Assembly: GCA_017632155.1 (NCBI GenBank)
Contig: JAGBRZ010000235.1
Coordinates: 1-36,599, forward strand
DNA length: 36,599 bases
Origin: Clostridia bacterium
GTDB taxonomy: Bacteria > Bacillota_A > Clostridia > Oscillospirales > CAG-272
Direction: 5' to 3'
The notes beneath the pieces are model-generated. The model searched no databases. It was not told where the DNA came from and saw only the letters and a program-made list of their open reading frames with translations. Within the stretch, counting starts at the first letter, position 1. Each line of letters starts with the position of its first letter. The position numbers and the translations under genes were made by a program. Below, piece after piece: positions 29,519 to 36,599 of this stretch.

Positions 29519-31858
29519 ATGGAAAAGAACCTATCATTCAAGGATCTCGTCGGCACCACGCTTGACTCGAGATACAAAATAGAAAAATGCCTGGGAACGG
29601 GCGGAATGAGCGTTGTCTTCAAGGCAACCGATCTCCGCGACGGCTCCGCAGTTGCCATAAAAATGCTTCGCGATGACTTTGCGGACGACCGCGAATCGCT
29701 GAATATCTTTATGAACGAATCCAAGGTCGTTTCTATGCTTTCGCACCCCAACATCGTTTCGATCCGCGCAGTATCCTTTAAAACCGAGAAAAAATACCTC
29801 GTTATGGAATATATCGACGGCATATCGCTGCGCACCTATATGGACCGTCGCGGTGCGCTCGATTTTGACGAATTTATCTCCTTTTCGGAGCAGATCCTTG
29901 CCGCGCTTGAGCACGCACACAGCCGCGGCGTCGTTCACCGCGACATCAAGCCGCAGAACATTCTTGTTCTCAAGGACGGCTTTATCAAGGTGACCGACTT
30001 CGGCATCGCAAAGGTGCCCGAAAAGAGCAAGGGCAAAACGATCTCCGACAACGCCATCGGAACTGTTTATTACATCAGCCCCGAGCAGGCGGCGGGCAAA
30101 TCGACCGATTCGCGCTCCGACCTTTACTCATTCGGCGTTCTGATGTATGAAATGGCAACGGGAAGACTCCCCTTTGACGATGAGCGCCCCATCTCCATCC
30201 TTATGATGCAGATACACGACAAGCCCCTTCCCCCGCGCAAAATCAACAGACAGATCCCGCGAGGACTTGAGCGGTTGATCCTTACACTAATGGAAAAAGA
30301 TCCTCGCCGCAGATACCAGACGGCGAAGGACGTTTTCATTCAGATCCGCAGACTGGGCGACAATCCCCTTGTTTCAGTACCCTCGCCAAAACAGATGGCT
30401 ACGGAGGCGCGTTCAAGGAAAAACCGCACCGAAAGACCGCCGAGCCGCTCCTTCTTCCCCATCGCACTCGGAATTGCCTGTGCCGTTTGCTTTATCGGAC
30501 TTGTTTCGGTATTTTACGGTCTTGACGCGCTGAATTTCGGTGCGCCGGGAACTTCGAGCCTCAAGGTCCCCGACAGCGTTGGAGTCGAATACAGCGAGGA
30601 AATTATTACTGAACTCGGCTTCAACGAGGAAGATTATATCGTCACCGTTGAATATCTGACCTCGAACACGGTCGAAAAGGGCAAGATCATCTCGCAGAAG
30701 CCCTCCGCGGGCGCGCGCAGAAAATCGCCCTGCCACGTTACCATCTCGGTGAGCATCGGCCCCGAGCTTGTCACCTTTGGCGACTATCTTATGATGAACT
30801 GGCGCGTGGCGCAGACAAGACTGCGCTCCGAGGGCTACGGCGTAAACATCATCCGTGAGGAAAACGCCGCGATCCCCGAGGGATACGTCTACGCAACCGA
30901 GCCCATGCCGGGCGAGAAGGTTGAGCCGGGCAGTATGATAAACGTTTACGTCAGCGCGGGCACAGAGCAGGTGCTTGTCACGCTCCCGGGTTTTGTGGGA
31001 ATGACAGAGCGCGAGGCAAAGACTTTTCTTGACGAAAACAATCTTCTCGTTGGCGACGTGACCTACACCCGTTCGCCGATGAAGGCGGGCACCGTCATCG
31101 CCACTTCGCACGAGGCGGGAGTCGGCGCTTATGCCTACATCACCGCCATCGACTTCGTCGTCAGCGGCGGTGAGGATTTTGCGCTCAAGGTCTGCCCCGA
31201 CGTTATCGGCAAGGATGCCGAGCTCTCGAAAAAGGAGCTTGAGCTCTACGGCGTTGACGTCAATCTTATCACGGTAAGAGATGAGGCACCCGCAGGAACC
31301 GTCATTGTGCAGTCGCCGAGTGCCACGGACGCCGTTGCATCGAATGCACATTCAATGACCCTCACGGTCAGCGGCGGTCCTACATACACCCGCACGGTCA
31401 ATATGATGAACCTTGTGGGACAATCGCTCAGCGGTGCGCGCGCGATCCTTGACTATATGTTTGAGGGCGTTTGCGAATACAAGCTGAACGTGACCTACAC
31501 CATGAGCCTCAAGCCCAAGGATACTGTCCTCTCGCAGATTCCTCGCGAAGGAAAGATCGAACTCTCCACGGGTGTTCTTGAGATCACGCTTGTGCTCAGC
31601 GGAGGCACATCATACACCCCCGCCACGGTCAGCGTTGTCGTTCCGAACGTCACGGGAATGTCCCTTGCCGAGGCGGAATCACGTCTGCTTGACGCGGGCA
31701 TTCTGATCAGCAACATCAACTACGCGCAAAGCTATGCAGCGGCAGGCAAGGTCATCTTCCAATCTGTCGATGCAGGACAGATCATCACGGGCCCGCAGGG
31801 TTGGATAACCATTGACCTTGTGGTCAGCTCAGGATACAACTCACCGATTTTGCCATAA
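29519..31858 (+). CDS. prkC: PASTA-domain serine/threonine protein kinase (PrkC/Stk1)
   Basis: A 779-residue transmembrane receptor kinase. The kinase domain (15-275) has the glycine loop LGTGGMS (25-31), Lys48, the helix C Glu67, VHRDIKPQN (catalytic Asp142), TDFG (160-162) and the GTVYYISPEQ activation segment. A basic juxtamembrane stretch (about 295-311) precedes one membrane helix (312-334). Outside are about six PASTA-like repeats (starting near 348, 414, 479, 552, 625 and 705), with VPDSVGVEY, LPGFVGMTEREA, CPDVIGKDAEL, MMNLVGQSLSGA and VPNVTGMSLAEA as repeat starts. Such repeats bind muropeptides or lipid II. Most Firmicutes homologs have three to five repeats, so this one is long. 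It is paired with prpC upstream. Confidence 0.95.
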   Translation: MEKNLSFKDLVGTTLDSRYKIEKCLGTGGMSVVFKATDLRDGSAVAIKMLRDDFADDRESLNIFMNESKVVSMLSHPNIVSIRAVSFKTEKKYLVMEYIDGISLRTYMDRRGALDFDEFISFSEQILAALEHAHSRGVVHRDIKPQNILVLKDGFIKVTDFGIAKVPEKSKGKTISDNAIGTVYYISPEQAAGKSTDSRSDLYSFGVLMYEMATGRLPFDDERPISILMMQIHDKPLPPRKINRQIPRGLERLILTLMEKDPRRRYQTAKDVFIQIRRLGDNPLVSVPSPKQMATEARSRKNRTERPPSRSFFPIALGIACAVCFIGLVSVFYGLDALNFGAPGTSSLKVPDSVGVEYSEEIITELGFNEEDYIVTVEYLTSNTVEKGKIISQKPSAGARRKSPCHVTISVSIGPELVTFGDYLMMNWRVAQTRLRSEGYGVNIIREENAAIPEGYVYATEPMPGEKVEPGSMINVYVSAGTEQVLVTLPGFVGMTEREAKTFLDENNLLVGDVTYTRSPMKAGTVIATSHEAGVGAYAYITAIDFVVSGGEDFALKVCPDVIGKDAELSKKELELYGVDVNLITVRDEAPAGTVIVQSPSATDAVASNAHSMTLTVSGGPTYTRTVNMMNLVGQSLSGARAILDYMFEGVCEYKLNVTYTMSLKPKDTVLSQIPREGKIELSTGVLEITLVLSGGTSYTPATVSVVVPNVTGMSLAEAESRLLDAGILISNINYAQSYAAAGKVIFQSVDAGQIITGPQGWITIDLVVSSGYNSPILP

Positions 31859-31892
31859 AACCCGATATATAATAAAAAGGAAAGCAAATTTC

Positions 31893-33347
31893 ATGCCGAA
31901 CTTTCAAAAACTCAAAGAAGCCGTTTTGCGGACGGGCAAAAAGAACTTAATAAGAATATCCGTCGCGGCGTTTTTTGCAATGCTTCTTTTGACGATGCTT
32001 CCCGCGGCGATGCCCGACACGGGCGAAAGCGAGCTGCCGCCTCCCTTCTCCTTTGACGACAAAATGCCCGAGCTCGACGGCACAGCCGTGCCCAAGCTCT
32101 TCCCGCACCTTGTCATCGTTTATCCCGAGGCAGAGGGTTGGGGCGAGGAGATCGCGGTACATATCAAAGCAGAGCTTCAGACACGCTTTCACGCGCATTT
32201 CGTAATTATTTCTGACAAGGAATACCTTGCGCTTGACGAGGCAACGCTCGCGCTTTACAATGCAGACCCGACCCTGACCGTCAACCTTGGCATAACCGAT
32301 CTGCTTGACGGCACGTATCTGCAAAATCTTTCGCGCATTGGCGCGGAAGGGCTCGAGATCACGCAAAGCGGCACACACATTAATATCTCTGCTGCTTCTG
32401 CGGGCAGAGTGCGTGAGGGTGCGCTTGCCTTCCTTGAAGCATTCTCATATCTTGGCGGTTATAATATCTCGGAGGAGCTTTTCCGCTTCGATCTCCGCCC
32501 CGAGCCCGAGACCGAATACGCCCCCGATATCGTTTCCGACGGTGAGGTCAAGGTTCTGACCTTCTCGCACATCGATTCAAATTCCTACACCCTCCGAGCG
32601 CTTGAGGGAATCATTGCCGAGGTAAAGCCCAATCTCGTTGTTTTCAATGGCGGTGTTGAGGGCGGTGCGAAGACACGTCAGGAGCTGACAGCCCTCTGGC
32701 AAAGCATCTCCGCAATTCTCGAAAAGACATCCACCCCCTGGTGCTTCACCCCGGGTGAGCTTTCGGGCAACATTCCGCGCGTTACGGTCTGCGAGGTCAT
32801 CTCCTCCTTTCCCGGATGCGTAAAAAAGATCACGGAAGGCGCTTCATATTCGGTGACCGTTGCAAACACAAGCGGAACCGTTATGGCAAGCATTTACGTT
32901 GCCGACGTTTATGCCTCCGCAAACGATCTTTGCGATCTCATTGAAAGCGAAACCGCGCTCTTTGAGCGCGCATCGTCGCACAAGAGATCGATCACTGCGA
33001 TCCTGCCCGCTGTGACGAAGCAGCTTGTATCCTCGGCGGAGGGAATTCCGACCAAATACATATCCTCTGCCCTTTCCGACGTTGGCGACTCGCTGATGCT
33101 TGCGGGCACGGAAAACTTCATCTGCGCGGCTGATCCCGCTTCGCCCGCGCTCATAGACTGTGCGGCGGGTCACATCGCCCTTTCAGGCTCGATCGGATTT
33201 GATCAGCTTGGCGTTGGCGGTAGATTTGAATACAACCATTCCCTGCGCGGAGGCAGCTTGCTGACTCTTGAGCACCGCCGCGCGGGCTATACAGAGGCGA
33301 CGCTTTCATACGTCTACGCCGCCGAATTCGGACTTACAGAAAGGTAA
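31893..33347 (+). CDS. Membrane-anchored protein with a degenerate metallophosphoesterase-like domain
   Basis: A 484-residue protein with no recognised family name. The start at 31893 is chosen because AAAAAGGAAAG precedes it; the frame opens 81 bases earlier inside prkC. Residues 21-40 form one membrane helix after a basic N-terminus, so the rest should be outside. Residues 219-290 resemble calcineurin-like phosphoesterases in order: VLTFSHIDSN, then IIAEVKPNLVVFNGGVEGG, then TPWCFTPGEL. The metal-binding residues have changed, however: the DxH start is SHID, the GD pair is GG, and the GNHD is PGEL. It therefore looks like a catalytically dead relative. It sits between prkC and rsgA and shares their operon. 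Confidence 0.6.
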   Translation: MPNFQKLKEAVLRTGKKNLIRISVAAFFAMLLLTMLPAAMPDTGESELPPPFSFDDKMPELDGTAVPKLFPHLVIVYPEAEGWGEEIAVHIKAELQTRFHAHFVIISDKEYLALDEATLALYNADPTLTVNLGITDLLDGTYLQNLSRIGAEGLEITQSGTHINISAASAGRVREGALAFLEAFSYLGGYNISEELFRFDLRPEPETEYAPDIVSDGEVKVLTFSHIDSNSYTLRALEGIIAEVKPNLVVFNGGVEGGAKTRQELTALWQSISAILEKTSTPWCFTPGELSGNIPRVTVCEVISSFPGCVKKITEGASYSVTVANTSGTVMASIYVADVYASANDLCDLIESETALFERASSHKRSITAILPAVTKQLVSSAEGIPTKYISSALSDVGDSLMLAGTENFICAADPASPALIDCAAGHIALSGSIGFDQLGVGGRFEYNHSLRGGSLLTLEHRRAGYTEATLSYVYAAEFGLTER

Positions 33348-33350
33348 CGA

Positions 33351-34361
33351 ATGGAATATAAAACTCAATGCCGCATTCTTCGCGGCGTCGGCGGACTTTA
33401 TTACGTCAGCCTCGCAGACGCGGAAGCTCATTCCGCGCTTTATCCCGAAACTTCCTCGCCCCTTGCGGGCAAGTCGCTTTTGACCCGCGCGCGCGGTTCT
33501 CTTCGCACACCCGACGGCGGAAAGATCAAGGTTGGCGACATCTGCGAATTTATTTATACCGACAATTCCTTCACCGAAGGCGGAATTCCGCAGGACGATT
33601 CCTCGGGTCTTCCCGAGGGCGCGGTTTCGGCAATTCTTCCGCGCCGCAACTCGCTCATACGCCCTCCGCTTTCAAATCTCGATATCCTTGTCATCGTTTG
33701 CGCCTCTGCGGCTCCCGCTCCCGCGACAGAAACGATCGACAAGCTCCTCTCTGTTGCCGAATATCACGGCATTGAGGCTGTCGTTGTCATCGGCAAATGC
33801 GAGCTTGACGGTGAGGTTGCAGAAAAGCTCGAACGGACCTACAAATCCGCGCTCTACCCCACCTTCCGTCTTTCTTGCTACGAGGGCGAGGGCATTGCGG
33901 AGTTTTCTTCCTATATTAAAGAACGCCTGAAGGGCAAGGTTGCCGCTTTTGCGGGCGCATCGGGTGTTGGAAAATCGACACTTATCAACGCCCTTTTCCC
34001 CGAAATGAAGCTTGCGGCGGGCGAGATCAGCCGAAAGATCGCGCGCGGAAAGCACACCACACGCCAGGCGGAGCTCTTTCCGCTTGAGGGCGGCGGATTC
34101 CTTGCCGACACGCCCGGTTTTTCGATGATAGACTTCGAAAACTTCGACTTCTTCCCCTTCGACGACCTCCCCGACACTATGCGCGAGTTTCGCGAGCATT
34201 ACGGCGAGTGCAAGTACCTTGACTGCTCGCACACCAAAGAGGAGGGCTGTGCCATCCTTGAAGCCATCGAGCGCGGTGAGATCGCGCCCTCGCGCCACGA
34301 AAGCTATCTTTCAATGTATAAAACGCTCAAGGCAAAGCCCCGTTGGGAGAAAAGACAATGA
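33351..34361 (+). CDS. rsgA: Ribosome small subunit-dependent GTPase RsgA
   Basis: A circularly permuted GTPase that checks late 30S assembly. The 336-residue protein has an N-terminal OB domain, then G4 before G1: VVVIGKCELD at the G4 position (148-151), GASGVGKSTLIN (G1, 202-213), GKHTTRQAELFPL (switch I), DTPGF (253-257) and a zinc motif C287, C292, H294, C300 (YGECKYLDCSHTKEEGC). The G4 sequence is GKCE instead of the usual NKxD/TKxD, an unusual change at the guanine-reading site. The stop overlaps the thiN start (ATGA). It stands downstream of prkC as in Bacillus, though rpe, usually next, is missing. Confidence 0.94.
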   Translation: MEYKTQCRILRGVGGLYYVSLADAEAHSALYPETSSPLAGKSLLTRARGSLRTPDGGKIKVGDICEFIYTDNSFTEGGIPQDDSSGLPEGAVSAILPRRNSLIRPPLSNLDILVIVCASAAPAPATETIDKLLSVAEYHGIEAVVVIGKCELDGEVAEKLERTYKSALYPTFRLSCYEGEGIAEFSSYIKERLKGKVAAFAGASGVGKSTLINALFPEMKLAAGEISRKIARGKHTTRQAELFPLEGGGFLADTPGFSMIDFENFDFFPFDDLPDTMREFREHYGECKYLDCSHTKEEGCAILEAIERGEIAPSRHESYLSMYKTLKAKPRWEKRQ

Positions 34362-34990
34362 AAGCATTCATCTATGTCGGCGGTAAGATCGACACAAGCT
34401 ACATAACCGAACACCCGAAGGGCGAGGACATCACCGTTGCCGCCGATTCGGGAATAAAAAATGCGATCGCTCTTGGCGACCGTGTGGATATCGCGGTGGG
34501 GGATTTCGACTCCTTCCCCGAAAGTGAGATCCCCGAGGGCGCCGAGGTCATCCACCTCAAGCCCGAAAAGGACATCACCGACGCGCAAGCGGCAATCGAG
34601 ATCGCCATCGAGCGCGGTGCCGATTCCTTCATCATCATCGGCGGGCTTTCGGGCAGACTTGACCACACGCTTGCAAACCTCTCCATCCTTGAGGACCTTG
34701 CCGCGCGCAATTATTATGCAATTGCAACCGACGGCTTTTCGCGCGTTCATTTCGTAAACGGCGGCTCGGCTCTGATCGGTCGCGGCGGCGGATTCAAATA
34801 TTTCTCGCTCATTCCCGCCTCCGAAGTAGTCAAAGGTGTTTCGATAGAGGGCGCGAAATATCCCCTCAAAAACGCACGACTTACCAGGAAGAACGGCGGC
34901 TTTGCAACCTCGAACGAGATCGACGGCAACTGCGCGCTCATTTCGGTCAAAAAAGGCTCACTTTATCTCATAGAATCGCGCGACGCGTGA
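34358..34990 (+). CDS. thiN: Thiamine pyrophosphokinase
   Basis: Converts thiamine and ATP to thiamine diphosphate. The 210-residue product has the family landmarks AADSGIKNA, AVGDFDSFPE, KPEKDITDAQAAIEIAIERG (metal-binding DxTD) and GGLSGRLDHTLANLSIL. The C-terminal beta domain follows with FKYFSLIPAS and NGGFATSNEI. The frame opens at 34343, but the start at 34358 overlaps the rsgA stop and has GGGAGAAAAG upstream, so 34358 is used. Its position after rsgA and before spoVM follows the Bacillus order with rpe left out. Confidence 0.94.
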   Translation: MKAFIYVGGKIDTSYITEHPKGEDITVAADSGIKNAIALGDRVDIAVGDFDSFPESEIPEGAEVIHLKPEKDITDAQAAIEIAIERGADSFIIIGGLSGRLDHTLANLSILEDLAARNYYAIATDGFSRVHFVNGGSALIGRGGGFKYFSLIPASEVVKGVSIEGAKYPLKNARLTRKNGGFATSNEIDGNCALISVKKGSLYLIESRDA

Positions 34991-34991
34991 T

Positions 34992-35017
34992 CATTTTTCA
35001 CCGTCGGCGCATATAAT
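34992..35017 (+). promoter_or_regulatory. Possible sporulation (SigE-like) promoter ahead of the small-protein/spoVM pair
   Basis: CATATAAT at 35010-35017 resembles a SigE -10 (CATACAAT type), with a weak ATCATT-like -35 about 13-14 bases upstream. In Bacillus subtilis spoVM is transcribed under SigE. The -35 match is poor and there is no good SigA -35, so this is tentative. Confidence 0.35.
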
Positions 35018-35047
35018 GTCATTGAAGACGATATGCGGAGGTGGAAT

Positions 35048-35200
35048 ATGAGAGATTGCAGAAAGATGCGGCAGACGGTTGGGGTGCTTGCGCTGACTTT
35101 CGGCGCGGGGATTCTCCTTGCCTTTTTGTTGCCGGGTAAGATCCTCGCCTTTATTGAGGCGGCAGTTCTCCTCTGCGCGGGATTTATGCTCATCAAATAG
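35048..35200 (+). CDS. Small membrane protein, 50 residues, upstream of spoVM
   Basis: A short gene with GGAGGTGG ahead of its ATG. The product MRDCRKMRQTVGVLALTFGA... has a basic start and two hydrophobic segments (about 10-29 and 33-49, ending GFMLIK) that form a hairpin across the membrane. The stop codon is 8 bases before spoVM's ATG, so the two are co-translated. I do not know the family. Its position suggests a link to the spore coat or forespore membrane, but that is inference from context. Confidence 0.7.
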   Translation: MRDCRKMRQTVGVLALTFGAGILLAFLLPGKILAFIEAAVLLCAGFMLIK

Positions 35201-35208
35201 GAGGAAAC

Positions 35209-35292
35209 ATGAGGATCGTTCTGATGCGCCCGCCCGCCATTTTGGCGCCCATTTTGCGAAAATTTTTCGGAATTAAAAAGACTAAAAAATAA
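35209..35292 (+). CDS. spoVM: Stage V sporulation protein SpoVM
   Basis: A 27-residue peptide beginning MRIVLMRPPAILAP and ending FFGIKKTKK. SpoVM is a 26-residue amphipathic helix in Bacillus subtilis that senses the curvature of the forespore membrane and anchors the coat ATPase SpoIVA. The match rests on size, Pro9 at the same position, a hydrophobic/basic helix (ILAPILRKFFGIKK) and location right after thiN, as in Bacillus. GGAGGAAAC precedes the ATG. It is easily missed by gene callers because of its length. It is strong evidence that the organism forms endospores. Confidence 0.88.
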   Translation: MRIVLMRPPAILAPILRKFFGIKKTKK

Positions 35293-35307
35293 TCTCGGAG
35301 ATAAAAA

Positions 35308-36599
35308 ATGCTCGGAACTGAATTTCTTCCCATTTCGCGCGCCGATATGGAGGCGCGCGGATGGGACAGACCCGATTTTGTATATGTCACGGGGGATGCT
35401 TACGTTGACCATCCCTCTTTTGGCGTTGCCATAATATCGCGCGTGCTTGAGGCGGCGGGTTACCGCGTCGCAATTCTGGCACAGCCGAACTGGAAAACGC
35501 TTGACGATATCAAGCGCTTCGGCAAGCCGCGACTTGGATTTCTCGTCACTGCGGGCAACGTTGACTCGATGGTTTCCCACTACTCAGTCACCCGCCACCG
35601 CAGAGGATACGATTACTATTCGCCCGGCGGAAAGACCGGCTTGCGCCCCGACCGCGCGACAATCGTTTACTCGAACCTCATCAGACAAGCCTACGGTGAC
35701 GTGCCGATCATTCTTGGCGGACTTGAGGCGTCGCTTCGCCGATTTGCCCATTACGATTATTGGGAAGACCGCATGCGCCGCTCGATCCTCATCGACAGCC
35801 GCGCCGACATTCTCACCTACGGAATGGGCGAAAATATCCTTCTCCGCATTGCGGAGCTGCTTGACCGTGGTGTTCCCGTCAAAAAGATCCGCGACGTGCG
35901 CGGCTCTTGCTATCTTTGCCCCGCGGACAAGCCCGAGATCCACTACCCAGTTGCGGCGGAGCTTGATTGGGAAAGCTTAAAGGAGGGTGGCCGTGCCTAC
36001 GCCGACGCCTTCGGTGCGCAGTACCGCGAGCAGGATGCCATTGGCGGCCGAGCAATCACCGAGCTTTACGGTGACAAGCTGCTCGTGCAGAATCCTCCGA
36101 TGCCTCCGCTTGAACGCAAGGAGCTCGACCGCGTTTACGCGCTCCCCTACACAAGAAAAGTCCATCCCATATACGACAAGGACGGCGGCGTGCCCGCGAT
36201 TGCCGAGGTCGCTTTCTCGATCACGCACAACCGCGGTTGCTTCGGCGCTTGCAACTTCTGCGCGCTCGCATTCCATCAGGGACGAAGCGTTCGCAGCCGC
36301 TCTAAGGAAAGCGTTCTCGCGGAGGCGCGCGAGATCGTCAAAATGCCCGATTTCAAGGGCTACATACACGACGTTGGCGGTCCGACTGCGAATTTCCGCG
36401 CTCCCGCCTGCGACAAACAGCTGAAAAGCGGCGTTTGCCAGAAACGCAAATGCCTCGCGCCGAAGCCTTGCCCCAACCTCAAGGTTGACCACAAGGATTA
36501 TTACGATCTTATCGAGGCGGTCGAGGATATCCCCGGCATCAAAAAGGTGTTCATCCGCTCGGGAATCCGCTTTGACTACCTTATGGCAGACCCCGACGA
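35308..36599 (+). CDS. YgiQ family radical SAM protein, cut by window edge
   Basis: The first 430 residues of a YgiQ/UPF0313-type protein. The N-terminal cobalamin-binding-like part begins MLGTEFLPISRADMEARGWDRPDFVYVTGDAYVDHPSFGVAIISRVLE, with GLRPDRATIVYSNLIR and ILGGLEASLRRFAHYDYW, all highly conserved in this family. The radical SAM motif is ITHNRGCFGACNFCAL (CxxxCxxC). IHDVGGPTANF and an additional Cys-rich stretch (ACDKQ...CQKRKCLAPKPCPNL) follow, also typical. The family's reaction is unknown. GGAG lies ahead of the ATG, 15 bases after spoVM. The frame stays open to the end of the window; full members have about 600 or more residues. Confidence 0.93.
   Translation, partial: MLGTEFLPISRADMEARGWDRPDFVYVTGDAYVDHPSFGVAIISRVLEAAGYRVAILAQPNWKTLDDIKRFGKPRLGFLVTAGNVDSMVSHYSVTRHRRGYDYYSPGGKTGLRPDRATIVYSNLIRQAYGDVPIILGGLEASLRRFAHYDYWEDRMRRSILIDSRADILTYGMGENILLRIAELLDRGVPVKKIRDVRGSCYLCPADKPEIHYPVAAELDWESLKEGGRAYADAFGAQYREQDAIGGRAITELYGDKLLVQNPPMPPLERKELDRVYALPYTRKVHPIYDKDGGVPAIAEVAFSITHNRGCFGACNFCALAFHQGRSVRSRSKESVLAEAREIVKMPDFKGYIHDVGGPTANFRAPACDKQLKSGVCQKRKCLAPKPCPNLKVDHKDYYDLIEAVEDIPGIKKVFIRSGIRFDYLMADPD

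Noticed and set aside
1..36599. tRNA or rRNA genes
   Set aside because: No cloverleaf-like segment with TTCRANNC-type signals or rRNA core sequence was noticed on either strand while reading intergenic regions.

Overview
The window is about half GC and comes from a spore-forming member of the Bacillota, class Clostridia, most likely a gut-type Oscillospirales/Christensenellales-like lineage. The evidence is gene order and content: the Firmicutes run yicC-remA-rpoZ-priA-def-fmt-rsmB-rlmN-prpC-prkC-rsgA-thiN-spoVM is present, with the short sporulation peptide SpoVM at its end. Promoters are SigA-like with 17-base spacers and often an extended -10 (TGn). The genus-level placement is inference.

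Layout. 1-1211: rpsO and the start of pnp, on the minus strand, separated by a terminator, a heptamer-repeat element and a long leader hairpin. 1338-9271: four tandem paralogous solute-binding lipoproteins, each with its own promoter and nearly all with their own terminator, followed by a sugar phosphate isomerase/epimerase-like gene. No permease genes lie next to them. 9502-11915: a GDPD plus SGNH hydrolase pair (minus), divergent from a short kinase-fold-like protein and a flavin reductase (plus). 12376-16074: a 2-hydroxyacid dehydrogenase and a two-domain class II aldolase-like protein (minus), divergent from a DeoR regulator (plus). 16159-18763: a four-helix membrane protein, a low-GC NERD-domain protein, an acidic Cys/Asp-rich CD1247-type protein and EF-P (all minus). 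19132-36599: the conserved housekeeping, protein maturation, Ser/Thr kinase and phosphatase, ribosome assembly and sporulation run (plus), ending inside a YgiQ-type radical SAM gene.

The accessory signal sits between genes. (1) A family of large multi-hairpin repeats has four copies at 12184, 15126, 17448 and 17651, all in the same orientation. Corresponding helices in different copies keep their length, bulges and order while the bases change in a compensatory way; this is the strongest candidate for an undescribed structured element. (2) Inverted repeats built from heptamers (AGTGGAC, AGTGGAA and AATGAAT flavours) occur at 565, 4692, 9271, 20735, 23888 and 25368. One of them carries a low-GC four-helix-bundle (23S intervening-sequence-protein type) gene; two others are empty. 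(3) A hairpin-spacer array lies between rpoZ and priA. (4) One palindromic terminator sequence is reused at three places. Among the genes, a membrane-anchored protein with a decayed metallophosphoesterase-like domain is inserted between the PASTA kinase and rsgA, and gmk, coaBC and rpe are missing from their usual positions in this run.
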